Source of the DNA: Thermoleophilum album
GTDB lineage: Bacteria > Actinomycetota > Thermoleophilia > Solirubrobacterales > Thermoleophilaceae
Direction of reading: 5' to 3'
Assembly: GCF_900108055.1 (NCBI RefSeq)
Contig: NZ_FNWJ01000001.1
Span: 806,001 to 870,000 of the forward strand
DNA: 64,000 nt
The translations under genes were made by a program, and so were the position numbers. Below are positions 1-8,425 of the stretch, in pieces. Under the pieces are notes generated by a model. It worked only from the letters and a program-made list of their open reading frames with translations, had not been told where the DNA came from and made no database searches. How positions within the stretch are numbered: the stretch's first letter is position 1; every line of letters starts with the position of its first letter.

Positions 1-1
1 T

Positions 2-649
2 GGGGCGCTCGGGCGTGCTGTTGCTGAAGAGCTCAGCGAGCACGGGTACGAGCTGAAAGGAATCGGTCGCAACGAGTCCGCGATGGCGGAACTGAAGCAG
101 CGGCTTCCCGCGCTCGAGTTGGTGGCGGCCGATCTCACCGATCTTGCCGAGGCTGGGGAGGCCGTGTCGAGGCTCGCACCGTTCGACGCGGTGGTCGACG
201 TGGTCGGCGGTTTTGCGCTTGGCCCGCCGCTCCACGAAACCGACCCGACGGCTTTCCGTGAGCTTCTTGACCTGAACCTGACTACTGCCTACAACCTCGC
301 GCGGGCGGCTTTGCCGGTGCTTCTGGAGCGCCAGGGAGGGCCATTTGTGGTGACCTCCGCTCGAGCCGCCCTAGAGCCGTTTGCCGGTGCCTCGGCATAC
401 GTCATCTCGAAGGCTGCATTGCTCGCCTTGATGCGCATGATCGACGTGGAGTACCGCAAGCGCGGGATCAGAGCTAACGCGATCCTCCCAGGAGTGATCG
501 ACACCGAGGCTAACCGCCGCGCTAACCCGGGCGCCGACCGCTCGAGCTGGGTCGACCCGCGCGCGATCGCGCGCGTCGTGCGCTTCCTCGTGTCGGACGA
601 CTCAGCGCCGATCGCGGGTCAGCTTGTGCCGGTCTGGGCTGCCCCCTGA
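2..649 (+). CDS. SDR-family oxidoreductase (5' end outside window)
   Basis: This is an NAD(P)-dependent short-chain dehydrogenase; the substrate cannot be told. The frame is open to the left edge and the first visible residues (GALGRAVAEEL) are the second half of the glycine-rich cofactor loop, so only a few N-terminal residues are missing and 215 are seen. An in-frame ATG at 83 would lose the Rossmann start and is not the real start. The catalytic Ser (VVTSARA) and YxxxK (AYVISKAA) are present, as is a 'GVIDTEANR' segment after beta-6 typical of classical SDRs. The gene is convergent with fabI, and the two coding regions overlap by 31 bp at their 3' ends. Confidence 0.88.
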   Translation, partial: GALGRAVAEELSEHGYELKGIGRNESAMAELKQRLPALELVAADLTDLAEAGEAVSRLAPFDAVVDVVGGFALGPPLHETDPTAFRELLDLNLTTAYNLARAALPVLLERQGGPFVVTSARAALEPFAGASAYVISKAALLALMRMIDVEYRKRGIRANAILPGVIDTEANRRANPGADRSSWVDPRAIARVVRFLVSDDSAPIAGQLVPVWAAP

Positions 650-1428
650 GCGGCCCGCTTACGCCCCGCGGCGACGAAGTTGAAGCCGGCGTCGACGTGC
701 AGGATTTCGCCGGTTATCGCGCGCGAGAAGTCGGAGAACAAGAAGCAGGCCGCATCGGCGACTGGGTAAGGGTCTTTGGGATCCCACGGCAGCGGGGCGC
801 GCTCGGCCCACGCCTCGGTCAGGATCTCAAAGCCCGGGATTCCCTTACCGGCACGCGTCTCGAGGGGTCCGGCGGCAATCAGATTTGAGCGGATGAGGCG
901 CTCGCCGAGGTGGAAAGCGAGATAGCGGTTGATCGACTCGAGCGCCGCCTTGCAGACGCCCATCCAGTTGTAGATCGGCCACGTCACCGCGGCGTCAAAG
1001 TCGAGGCCGACGAGCGATCCGCCTTCCGGTGGGCAGAGCTCGCGGAGCACGCGGCCGAGCGACATGTAAGAGAAGCTGCTGGTGTTGAAGGCGAGGTTCA
1101 CGCGCTCAGGCCGTACGTCGAGGAAATCGCCGGCGAGCGTCTCGCGGGGGGCGAAGGCGACAGCGTGCAGGGCGCCGTCCACCTGTCCCCACTTGGCCCG
1201 CAAGTGTTCGATCAGACGGTCGAAGTGCGAAAGGTCGGTGACGTCGAGGTCGATCACCTCCGGCTCGCTCGGCAACTGCTTGACCGCTTCTTCGCACAGT
1301 TCGCGGTCTTGCGGACGAGCGGTGGCGACGATCTCGGCGCCGAGCTCCTGCGCGCGCTTAGCGCACGCAAAGGCGATGCTCTGGTCGTTGACGATGCCAG
1401 TGATGATCAGACGCTTGCCTTCGAGCAT
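619..1428 (-). CDS. fabI: Enoyl-[acyl-carrier-protein] reductase (NADH), FabI type
   Basis: Reduces trans-2-enoyl-ACP with NAD(P)H in the last step of each fatty-acid elongation round (FAS II, cytoplasm). The protein is 269 residues, normal for FabI. It begins MLEGKRLIITGIVND, with the FabI cofactor motif (GI...SIAFA), and carries the FabI Tyr-x6-Lys pair (YNWMGVCK) instead of the classical SDR YxxxK. The frame is open further upstream, but the ATG at 1428 has a good ribosome site (GGAAGGGAGA) and homology begins there. It lies 37 nt after purE on the same strand, so purK-purE-fabI may share a transcript. The C-terminal tail is antisense to the end of the SDR gene. Confidence 0.93.
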   Translation of the reverse strand: MLEGKRLIITGIVNDQSIAFACAKRAQELGAEIVATARPQDRELCEEAVKQLPSEPEVIDLDVTDLSHFDRLIEHLRAKWGQVDGALHAVAFAPRETLAGDFLDVRPERVNLAFNTSSFSYMSLGRVLRELCPPEGGSLVGLDFDAAVTWPIYNWMGVCKAALESINRYLAFHLGERLIRSNLIAAGPLETRAGKGIPGFEILTEAWAERAPLPWDPKDPYPVADAACFLFSDFSRAITGEILHVDAGFNFVAAGRKRAAQGAAQTGTS

Positions 1429-1465
1429 GCTCTCCCTTCCGGTGTGCCTACGGTCGCTGGAGGCG

Positions 1466-1969
1466 CTAGTCGCGGAGGCCGGCGCGGATTTCGCGATCCT
1501 TTGCGCGCACGCGCTCGGCCTGTCGAGCGCGGAAGTCTTCCACGGCCTGCGCCACGCGCGCATCCTCGAGTGCGATGATGCGCGCGGCCAAGAGGCCGGC
1601 ATTGCGTGCCTGCCCGATCGCGACCGTCGCGACCGGTACGCCCGCCGGCATCTGCACGATCGAAAGCAAGGAGTCCATGCCGTCGAGGTGCTTGAGCGGC
1701 ACGGGGACGCCGATCACGGGCAGCACCGTTACCGACGCGAGCATCCCGGGCAGATGGGCAGCGCCGCCGGCGCCCGCGATCAACACCTTGAGACCCCGTT
1801 CGGCGGCGCTCGCCCCGTAATCGAGCATCTCCCGCGGTGTGCGGTGGGCCGAGACGATCCTCAGCTCGTAGGGGATGCCGAACTCCTCGAGTGCTTCGGC
1901 GGCCCCGCGCATGACCGGCAGGTCGGAGTCCGACCCCATCGCAATGCCGACCTGCGGTGTCGGGCTCAC
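1466..1969 (-). CDS. purE: 5-(carboxyamino)imidazole ribonucleotide mutase PurE
   Basis: Moves the carboxylate of N5-CAIR to C4 to give CAIR in de novo purine synthesis; it follows PurK in the pathway. The 167-residue protein shows class I PurE hallmarks: GSDSDLPVM near the N-terminus for phosphate binding, SAHRTP for the catalytic His, and the Gly/Ala-rich [11 protein letters not shown] loop. Its ATG overlaps the purK stop (ATGA), which implies translational coupling. The last roughly 30 residues are charged (Arg/Glu/Lys) and slightly longer than in many PurE proteins. Confidence 0.96.
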   Translation of the reverse strand: MSPTPQVGIAMGSDSDLPVMRGAAEALEEFGIPYELRIVSAHRTPREMLDYGASAAERGLKVLIAGAGGAAHLPGMLASVTVLPVIGVPVPLKHLDGMDSLLSIVQMPAGVPVATVAIGQARNAGLLAARIIALEDARVAQAVEDFRARQAERVRAKDREIRAGLRD

Positions 1970-3075
1970 GCTTGCCCCTCGAGGATGCGAGCCGCTCGGT
2001 GCGCCTCCGCCAGCGCGCTCTGTAGGTCATCGCCGCAGACCGTTACGTGTCCGAGCTTGCGGCCGGGCCGCGGTTGCTTGGCGTAAAGGTGGATATGCGC
2101 GGCGCGCACGGCGAGGGCGCGTCCCAGCGACGCGCGCGGATCGAGCTCTGTCGAGCGACCGATGACGTTGACGGTGGCGACCGCCGGCGCGGTCAAGGTC
2201 GTGGAGCCGAGAGGCCAGCCAAGGATCGCCCGCAGGTGCTGCTCGAATTGGCTCGTGACGCAGCCCTCGATCGAGTAGTGGCCAGAGTTGTGCGGCCGCA
2301 AGGCCAGCTCGTTGACCAGCAGACCGCGCTCCGTGCGGAACAGCTCGAGCGCTAGCACGCCGGTCGCATCGATCGCCTCGGCGAGCGAACAAGCGAGCTC
2401 GCTCGCCAAACGCGCCTCGTCGGGTGGAACGCGCGCTGGCGCCACGATCTCGCGGCACATGCCGTCGACTTGAAGCGTCTCCACGACCGGGTAGACAACG
2501 ATTTCGCCGGTTGTCGAGCGCGCGACCAGAACTGCCAGCTCGCCGATCAGCTCGAGGCGCGGCTCCAACACCAGCGTGCCGGCTTCGGCAAGCAGGGCCC
2601 TTGCCTCCGCGAGCCTTCGTAGTTCGAACACGCCCCGGCCGTCGTAGCCGCCGCGCGGTGGTTTTGCGACCAACGGCCAGCCGTGTTCGGCGGCGAAGGA
2701 CTCGACCTGGTCGATCTGCTCGGCCACCGTGAAGGGGGGTACAGGAAACCCGAGCCGTGCGAGCTCGCGGCGCGCGTGCGCCTTGTCCTGGGCCAACAGC
2801 TTGGCGTCAACGGACGGCGCGAACTTAAGGCCGGCTGCCGCGAGGGCGCGTAGCGTGTCCGGGGGTATCCGCTCGTGATCGAAGGTCACGATGCTTGCGC
2901 CGGCCAGAGCTGATTCGAGTTCGCGCCGGTTTGTCGGGTCGGCGATCCGCGCCGGTGCTCCCCCGAGCACGGCTGACTCGCTTGCGTTGCGCGCGACCAC
3001 CGAAAAGTCGACGCCCAGGGAGATCGCTGCCTGGTGCGTCATGCGAGCGAGCTGCCCGGCACCGATCATCACCAC
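1966..3075 (-). CDS. purK: 5-(carboxyamino)imidazole ribonucleotide synthase PurK
   Basis: ATP-grasp enzyme that carboxylates AIR with bicarbonate to N5-CAIR; partner of PurE. It has the N-terminal dinucleotide-like fold ([10 protein letters not shown]), the PurK signature [15 protein letters not shown], and the late ATP-grasp segment with [18 protein letters not shown]. Start choice: the frame stays open upstream through the tRNA-Phe gene, but that part is tRNA read in a protein frame. Homology begins at a GTG-GTG-ATG cluster (3075, 3072, 3069), so I use 3075, giving about 369 residues. No strong ribosome site is visible. The 3' end overlaps purE by 4 nt. Confidence 0.93.
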   Translation of the reverse strand: MVMIGAGQLARMTHQAAISLGVDFSVVARNASESAVLGGAPARIADPTNRRELESALAGASIVTFDHERIPPDTLRALAAAGLKFAPSVDAKLLAQDKAHARRELARLGFPVPPFTVAEQIDQVESFAAEHGWPLVAKPPRGGYDGRGVFELRRLAEARALLAEAGTLVLEPRLELIGELAVLVARSTTGEIVVYPVVETLQVDGMCREIVAPARVPPDEARLASELACSLAEAIDATGVLALELFRTERGLLVNELALRPHNSGHYSIEGCVTSQFEQHLRAILGWPLGSTTLTAPAVATVNVIGRSTELDPRASLGRALAVRAAHIHLYAKQPRPGRKLGHVTVCGDDLQSALAEAHRAARILEGQA

Positions 3076-3125
3076 GTGCGGGAGCGCGACACCCCGCTCC
3101 CGCGCAGCCGGTGCTTCGACTTCAG

Positions 3126-3198
3126 TGGCGAGGGCCGGACTCGAACCGGCGACACCACGATTTTCAGTCGTGTGCTCTACCACCTGAGCTACCTCGCC
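3126..3198 (-). tRNA. tRNA-Phe (anticodon GAA)
   Basis: A complete 73-nt cloverleaf can be drawn: acceptor GGCGAGG/CCTCGCC; D-arm GCTC...GAGC; anticodon stem CACGA/TCGTG with loop CTGAAAA, hence anticodon GAA; 5-nt variable region GTGTC; T-arm GCCGG-TTCGAGT-CCGGC; discriminator A. CCA is not encoded. It is on the same strand as purK and ends about 50 nt before the purK start, so it could be processed from a transcript that also carries purKE. Confidence 0.97.
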
Positions 3199-3277
3199 GC
3201 GGGCGTCGATGGTAGCGCCGCTTTGCCGATCCGGAGGCGCCGGTCGGCTGCTACCTGCCCGCCGGAGAGCAGATGCC

Positions 3278-3793
3278 TCAGGCCAGGCCCTCGGCTTCGT
3301 ATTCGCGCAGGAACCCCTCGAACAGGCGGCGGTGCCCCTCCTCGTCGTGAAGGATCCCGATCACCATGTCCTGGGTGACGTAGTCCTTGCCCTCGCAGAA
3401 CTCGATGATCCGGTTGTAGTGCTCGATCGCCGCTGTCTCGGCGGCGATCACGCCTTTGATCACGTGCACGACGTCGGTTTGATGCTCCGGCGGCTGCAGG
3501 CAGGACTGCTCGGGTTTGAACTCCAGGGAGCCGGGGACCACGCCGTAAAGCTCCTTGATCCGTTGCCCGAAGCGACGCGCGTGCTCGAGTTCCTCCTGGA
3601 TGTCCTCTTCTAGGGCCTCCTTGATCTCCTGAGCACGGACCCCGTCCGGGTTGATCGACGCTTGCAGATAGCTCATCACCGTCTCGAGCTCCATCCAGTA
3701 AGCGCGCTCGAGCATCGCGATCAGCTGCTCACGCTCTTCGCGCAGATCCTCGCTGAGGATCCCGTGTTTCACCGATGCACCGGTCTCCGCCAC
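3278..3793 (-). CDS. Ferritin-like diiron protein
   Basis: A 171-residue, four-helix-bundle-type protein of the ferritin/rubrerythrin-like superfamily. Carboxylate/His ligands occur in the usual pattern: a Glu in the first helix (YWMELETVMSYL), an ExxH in the second (EEELEHARRF), a Glu in the third (AAETAAIEHYN) and a second ExxH in the fourth (DEEGHRRLF). Likely roles are iron storage or detoxification of iron or peroxide; which one cannot be told. It is transcribed alone, about 80 bp downstream of tRNA-Phe in coordinates and on the same strand as the M23 peptidase. The start is an ATG with a purine-rich upstream stretch (GAGGAGGCGGCAGTGG). Confidence 0.82.
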   Translation of the reverse strand: MAETGASVKHGILSEDLREEREQLIAMLERAYWMELETVMSYLQASINPDGVRAQEIKEALEEDIQEELEHARRFGQRIKELYGVVPGSLEFKPEQSCLQPPEHQTDVVHVIKGVIAAETAAIEHYNRIIEFCEGKDYVTQDMVIGILHDEEGHRRLFEGFLREYEAEGLA

Positions 3794-3910
3794 TGCCGCC
3801 TCCTCTGGCTCTTTCTGGGTTCGGCCGCTCGCTCTTGACGTTGGCTCCCGCGTATCGGCGGGGAGCGCCGAGCCCCCGCTAGCGGTTCACCGCCTTAACC
3901 GTAGCCCCGC

Positions 3911-3929
3911 CGCGGGCTAGCGCCCCGCG
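3911..3929 (-). terminator. Hairpin at the 3' end of the M23 peptidase gene
   Basis: CGCGGG...CCCGCG, a 6-bp GC stem with a 7-nt loop that contains the peptidase stop codon. There is no T-run, so it is a weak terminator or mRNA-end candidate. Confidence 0.3.
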
Positions 3930-4978
3930 TCTGGCCCGAGACCCTCGTTGCGGGCCCAGGTCTCGAGCAGCGGCAGGGGATCGATCGGGCGCCCCCCGTC
4001 GCGCCAGCGCCCGACCCAAACTTCGAAGTGCAGGTGGGGGCCGCTCGACCGCCCGGTCGAACCGACCTCGGCGATGCGCGCGCCGGTCGCCACCGTCTGA
4101 CCCTCGACGACCGTGATCGAGCGTTCCCGCAGGTGCATGAAGACGTAGTCGCGCCTCATTCGAGGATCCCGCAACACCACGTAGTGACCGGCTCCCCCTG
4201 GCTGATAGGCGACGCGTACTACTTGGCCTGCGGCCGGGGCGACCACTGGCGTCCCCTCGGCAGCAACGAGATCTTGACCCTCGTGGCGATGGTCAGCGCG
4301 CGGCGCACCGAATCGACCGTCGGGTCCGGGCAGGCGCCAGGGACCCCGCAGAGGGAACGCGTTGGCAAGCACACGGACCGCGACTGCCGGCAGGTTCGCG
4401 AGCGGCACCCTGGCGCCTCGCGCGGTCGCGAGGCGTGGCCTGAGGATCACCTCCCCGCCGGTCGGAGAGAGCGCCTCGGGGGTTACGGTCGCCGCTAGGT
4501 CGCGGTTGGCGCGGGCCACCCCGAGCTCGATTGACGATCGGGCAGCAGCGGTGCGTGCGCCAGCGATCGCCGGGCTAGCTTGCAGCTCGACTCGCCAAGG
4601 CCCGCCACGACCGGCGACGCGCAGAGACACGCGCAGTGCCGGTCCGCCGAGATAAAGCCGTTGTTGCGAAATGTTGAAGGCGACGACGCGGGCGGGCCGC
4701 AAGCGAGGCCGCAAACGACCGCGCGGGCGTCGTGACCGCCCCCGGACTGGGCGCTCACGGCTAGTGCGCTGTGCCGCTGCCCGGTCCCGGTAGCGCGGAG
4801 CGGCGCCGCTTGCTGCGTCTGTCGAACTGCGGGCGGCGGGGGGTGCGCTACCGCCGCTGCGCGTCGACAGCTTGCCGGCTTGGGGAACGTACGCGGCCCC
4901 GCCGCTCGCCACCGAGGCGGAGGGCGTGGCGGCGAGCAGCGTGACCGCGAGGGGGAGCACGATGCGACGCGATCGCAT
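3917..4978 (-). CDS. Secreted M23 (LytM) family metallopeptidase
   Basis: Zinc endopeptidase of the LytM/M23 type, which cuts peptidoglycan cross-bridges outside the membrane, or a catalytically competent relative. An N-terminal signal peptide (residues 1-25, MRSRR then a hydrophobic core to ASVASGG) is followed by about 75 low-complexity Ala/Ser/Arg-rich residues, a roughly 110-residue beta-rich middle part without a clear family, and the M23 domain (about 220-345). Zinc and catalytic residues are present: H232 and D236 (HEGQD), H282, and H315/H317 (PHLHFEV). The gene is single on the minus strand with 146 bp to the helicase stop upstream; that gap holds a CTGCAAG-GGAA-CTTGCAG hairpin. Confidence 0.9.
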   Translation of the reverse strand: MRSRRIVLPLAVTLLAATPSASVASGGAAYVPQAGKLSTRSGGSAPPAARSSTDAASGAAPRYRDRAAAQRTSRERPVRGRSRRPRGRLRPRLRPARVVAFNISQQRLYLGGPALRVSLRVAGRGGPWRVELQASPAIAGARTAAARSSIELGVARANRDLAATVTPEALSPTGGEVILRPRLATARGARVPLANLPAVAVRVLANAFPLRGPWRLPGPDGRFGAPRADHRHEGQDLVAAEGTPVVAPAAGQVVRVAYQPGGAGHYVVLRDPRMRRDYVFMHLRERSITVVEGQTVATGARIAEVGSTGRSSGPHLHFEVWVGRWRDGGRPIDPLPLLETWARNEGLGPDAGR

Positions 4979-5040
4979 CTAGCGGCGATCGTCGGCAGCG
5001 CGGCAGCGGCCTTGAGCGAACCGGCGTCGTTTCCTTCCTT

Positions 5041-5058
5041 CTGCAAGGGAACTTGCAG
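5041..5058 (-). other. Small perfect hairpin upstream of the M23 gene
   Basis: CTGCAAG-GGAA-CTTGCAG, a 7-bp perfect stem with a 4-nt loop, 63 nt before the peptidase start. It could be a leader structure or part of the end of the helicase transcript. No known riboswitch consensus was recognised around it. Confidence 0.3.
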
Positions 5059-5124
5059 AGCGAGCGCCACCATGCGCTGGGCTTACCGCGCAACTGCGCG
5101 GGCGAGTGCGACTCCCGTTGTGGC

Positions 5125-7443
5125 TCAGCCGTCGACGCGGGCGGACAGCTTGATCGCCCGTGCGAACTCGTCCCGCAAGGCGCCGAGCAATGTGCAGGCG
5201 CCCGCCTTTGACAAGGGCTCGTTGAGGTTTCCGCACTTCGGCGATTGGATGCAGGAGGGGCAGCCACCCTCGCAGCGACACTCTTGGACGATCCGTAGGG
5301 CGTCTTCGCAGAGTCGCCCGAAGCGTTCGAAGCCAACCCGAGCGATCCCCACGCCGCCAGGGTGGCCGTCGTAGACGAAAACCGTTGGCACGCCGGTTTG
5401 GCCGTGTCGCGCGGTGGAAAGGCCGCCGATGTCCCAGCGGTCGCACATCGCGAGCAGCGGCAGCACCGCGATCTGCGCGTGCTCGGCCGCATGGAGGCCA
5501 CCCGGCAGCTCCTCTTCAGAGAGCCCCAGTCGATCCCAGCTGAGGAGTTCCCACCAGAACGCTTGTGTGACGAAATCTTGCGGGGGCAGATCGAGCGGCA
5601 CCAGGTCGAGGGGCTCGTGGTCGCGCAGGCGCTTGCGCTGGTAGGCGAGCAGCGTCTGGCGCACGGAGATCACGCCGAAGCTGAGGACCACGCCTTCCGC
5701 CAGCTCCTGGCGTGCGCGCACCGCTTCGACCGTCACGTCGGTGTCGTGGCGCGGCCGCGTGTACCAATCGCCGCGAAAGGGCTCGACGATTGCGCGGCCG
5801 GCGTCGAGATCGAGCTCACACACCTCGTATTGCACCCCCAGGTGCATGTAGACAGCACCTGGATGCACGAGCGTGAGAGCGCGCGCACGCTCGACCGTTC
5901 CGAGCACCTCGCCGCTCTCGCGATCGACGATCGTCAGGTTCTCGGCGCTCGCGCTGCGCAGCGGCACGCGCTCGGCTGGAAATGCCGCCGAGCGGTTTAG
6001 GTAGCGACCGCCGTGCTCACGCAAGGCGCCGATCCGTACCAGCCGGCGAAGCCGTTGTTGGAAGCTGGTGCCGAAGAAGGTTTCGTCAGCGGTGGTCAGC
6101 GGGAGCTCGTGTGCCGCGCACCAAAGGTGAGCGAGTTGGATCTCCTCGCTTTCCGGGTCGACGATCGCGCTTTCGACGGGCCGCTGGAGGAAGTCCTCGG
6201 GATGGCGGCAGAAGAATTGGTCGAGCGCGTCTTCGCCGGCCACGAACACCGCCAGTCCCGGTCGACGCCGTCCTGCGCGGCCCCACATTTGGCGGAGGCT
6301 GGCGACGGTTCCCGGAAAAGTGACGCACAGCGCGGCATCGAGGTGGCCGATGTCGATCCCTAGTTCGAGGGCGCTTGTCGCCACGATCGCTCGCAGCTCA
6401 CCGGAGACCAGCTTGCGCTCGATCTCTCGACGCTGATAGGGCGTGTATCCAGCGCGATACGGCAAGACCTGCGCGGCCAGTCGACTATTGCCGTCGCTGC
6501 GTAGGCGGTCGACTGTGAAGCGGTGGACGAGCTCGACGCCGCGTCGCGAGTTCAAGAAGCAGATGCTGCGCACGCCAGCGACGATCAGCTGTGCGAGCAG
6601 CCGCGCCGCCTCAACCAGTGGTGAGGCGCGCAGACCGAGTTTCTCGTCGATCAGCGGCGGGTTCCACAGCACGATCGTGCGTCCCGCTGATGGCGCTCCA
6701 TCGTCGCTCACCACGTGGACCGGTTCGCCGGTGAGGGTGGAGGCATGCGCACCTGGGTTGGCGATCGTGGCTGACGCAAGGAGGAAGCGCGGACGCGTGC
6801 CGTAACGCTCGGCAATTCGACGCAGGCGTCGAATCACCAACGCTACGTGTGATCCGAAGACTCCGCGGTAGACGTGCGACTCGTCGACGACCACCGCGGC
6901 CAGGTTCCGCAAAAGGCCCGCCCAGCGAGCGTGGTTGGGCAGGATCCCGAGGTGGAGCATGTCGGGGTTGGTGAGGATCAGATTGGCTTGACGGCGGATC
7001 GCCTGGCGTTCGGTGTGGGGTGTGTCGCCGTCGTAGATCGCCGGCCGTAGGAACGGCAGTTGTAGCTCCGCTAGCTTGCGTGCTTGATCCTGCGCCAACG
7101 CTTTGCTCGGGTAGAGGTAGAGAGCGCGGGCCGAGGGGTCCTTGGCCAGCACGTCGAGTACCGGTAGGTTGAAGGCGAGCGACTTGCCGCTAGCGGTGCC
7201 CGTCGCGACCACTACGTGCCCGCGGCGCGCCGCCTCCCAGGCAGCACGCTGATGGCGCCACAGCGCAGTCACGCCGTTGCGGGCGAGCGCCTCGCGGACC
7301 GGCTCGGCTAGCTCGCTCGGCAGAGGAACGGCAGAGCCGTCGCGCGGGGGCTCCTCGCAGCGAACTACGGTCGGACCGTCGCTGCGGCCGCCCTCTTGGG
7401 CGACGAGTGCGGCCAAAGCGTTGGGAGTAGGCACCACGGGCAC
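5125..7443 (-). CDS. DEAD/DEAH-box helicase with MrfA-type C-terminal zinc domain
   Basis: Superfamily 2 helicase of the YprA/MrfA group (DUF1998/MZB domain), linked in Bacillus to repair of mitomycin-type DNA damage. Domains: Walker A (ATGTASGKS, Lys about residue 87), motif II DESH, motif III ASAT, motif VI GRAGRR, then a long C-terminal region ending in a four-Cys cluster (CRCEGGCPSC...KCG, about 722-737). Start: the frame is open to a GTG at 7527, which would overlap the divergent GpgS gene. Homology starts near VPTPNALAAL, so I use the GTG at 7443; 7437 and 7434 are alternatives. No MrfB-like exonuclease gene lies beside it. Confidence 0.9.
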   Translation of the reverse strand: MPVVPTPNALAALVAQEGGRSDGPTVVRCEEPPRDGSAVPLPSELAEPVREALARNGVTALWRHQRAAWEAARRGHVVVATGTASGKSLAFNLPVLDVLAKDPSARALYLYPSKALAQDQARKLAELQLPFLRPAIYDGDTPHTERQAIRRQANLILTNPDMLHLGILPNHARWAGLLRNLAAVVVDESHVYRGVFGSHVALVIRRLRRIAERYGTRPRFLLASATIANPGAHASTLTGEPVHVVSDDGAPSAGRTIVLWNPPLIDEKLGLRASPLVEAARLLAQLIVAGVRSICFLNSRRGVELVHRFTVDRLRSDGNSRLAAQVLPYRAGYTPYQRREIERKLVSGELRAIVATSALELGIDIGHLDAALCVTFPGTVASLRQMWGRAGRRRPGLAVFVAGEDALDQFFCRHPEDFLQRPVESAIVDPESEEIQLAHLWCAAHELPLTTADETFFGTSFQQRLRRLVRIGALREHGGRYLNRSAAFPAERVPLRSASAENLTIVDRESGEVLGTVERARALTLVHPGAVYMHLGVQYEVCELDLDAGRAIVEPFRGDWYTRPRHDTDVTVEAVRARQELAEGVVLSFGVISVRQTLLAYQRKRLRDHEPLDLVPLDLPPQDFVTQAFWWELLSWDRLGLSEEELPGGLHAAEHAQIAVLPLLAMCDRWDIGGLSTARHGQTGVPTVFVYDGHPGGVGIARVGFERFGRLCEDALRIVQECRCEGGCPSCIQSPKCGNLNEPLSKAGACTLLGALRDEFARAIKLSARVDG

Positions 7444-7506
7444 GGCCTGCGATAGTAGGCGGACCTCGCGCCTCGACTCGCCGAGCGGTACGGCCCCAGG
7501 AACGTC

Positions 7507-8403
7507 GTGATCAAGACCTTCCATCACCGCGACTTCCGGCTCGACGAGCTGATTCGCTTGAAGCGCTCGCGCGGCGAGACGGTCTCAGTGGTCCTGCCGG
7601 CGCGCGAGGTGGCGGACACGATCGGCGAGATCGTCACGAAGCTCCGCACGCTGGGTGATCTGATCGACCAGATCCTGGTGATCGATGCGAACTCCGCCGA
7701 CGGCACCGCCGAGGTAGCGGCAGCGCACGGTGCTGAGGTGCATCAGGAATCGGCGCTCCTGCCCGAGTTCGGTCAGGCGCTCGGCAAGGGCGATGCGATG
7801 TGGCGGGCGTTGGCGGTCGCCCGCGGCGACCTGATCGTCTACCTCGACTCCGACACACGCCGCTTCCCGCGCCATTTTCCGGTCGGTCTGCTTGGGCCTC
7901 TGCTGGTCTTCGACGATGTCGGGTTCGTGAAGGGTTTCTTCCGGCGGCCGTTCGTTGGTCGTCAGGGCGAGGAGCGGCCCCTCGACGGAGGACGCGTCAC
8001 GGAACTCTGTGCGCGCCCTCTGCTGTCGGCCTTCTACCCCGAGCTGGCAGGCTTCGTGCAGCCGCTCGCCGGCGAGGTGGCAGCCCGGCGCAGCCTGTTC
8101 GAGCGGGTTCCCTTCGCCACTGGCTACGCCATCGAGACGTCGATGCTCTTGCACGTACGAGACCTGATCGGCGTTGACCAGATGGCTCAGGTCGACCTCG
8201 AGGTCAGGCGCAACCGCCACCAGCCTCTGCCGGATCTGGCGCCCATGGCTTACGCGGTGCTGCGGGTGGTGCTGGAGCGACTGCGTCGAGAAGGTCGTCT
8301 ACGCGACGGCCAGGCGCCACCCTTGCAGACAGCCGATGGCCGCCTAGTGCAGGTCGAAATCATCGAGCGGCCACCGTTCGTGACGCTCGGTGCGCACAGG
8401 TGA
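7507..8403 (+). CDS. gpgS: GT81 glucosyl- (or mannosyl-) 3-phosphoglycerate synthase
   Basis: Transfers a sugar from an NDP-sugar to D-3-phosphoglycerate, the first step to glucosylglycerate or mannosylglycerate, known as compatible solutes and as polysaccharide primers. The 298-residue GT-A protein lines up along its length with mycobacterial GpgS: PAREVADTI, LGKGDAMWRAL (93-102), metal motif DSD (114-116), FFRRPF, GGRVTELCARPLL, QPLAGEVAARR, FATGYAIE. The GTG start at 7507 is preceded by CCAGGAAC. GT81 also includes the dual-specificity MpgS of Rubrobacter xylanophilus, so the donor is open. It overlaps or abuts the HAD phosphatase gene, its likely partner. Confidence 0.88.
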   Translation: MIKTFHHRDFRLDELIRLKRSRGETVSVVLPAREVADTIGEIVTKLRTLGDLIDQILVIDANSADGTAEVAAAHGAEVHQESALLPEFGQALGKGDAMWRALAVARGDLIVYLDSDTRRFPRHFPVGLLGPLLVFDDVGFVKGFFRRPFVGRQGEERPLDGGRVTELCARPLLSAFYPELAGFVQPLAGEVAARRSLFERVPFATGYAIETSMLLHVRDLIGVDQMAQVDLEVRRNRHQPLPDLAPMAYAVLRVVLERLRREGRLRDGQAPPLQTADGRLVQVEIIERPPFVTLGAHR

Positions 8404-8425
8404 TCGAGGTTTCCGCCAGGGGCTC

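Noticed and set aside
3076-3183. Extension of PurK upstream to 3183
   Set aside because: The added residues (VEHTTENRGVAGSSPAL) are the tRNA-Phe gene read as protein, a well-known false start.
4979-5124. c-di-AMP (ydaO) riboswitch before the M23 peptidase
   Set aside because: The genomic context is classic, but the conserved cores could not be matched; only a small hairpin is present.
8390-8425. GTG start of the HAD phosphatase at 8390
   Set aside because: No ribosome site and overlap with gpgS; TTG 8426 has CAGGGG upstream and starts just before the catalytic motif.
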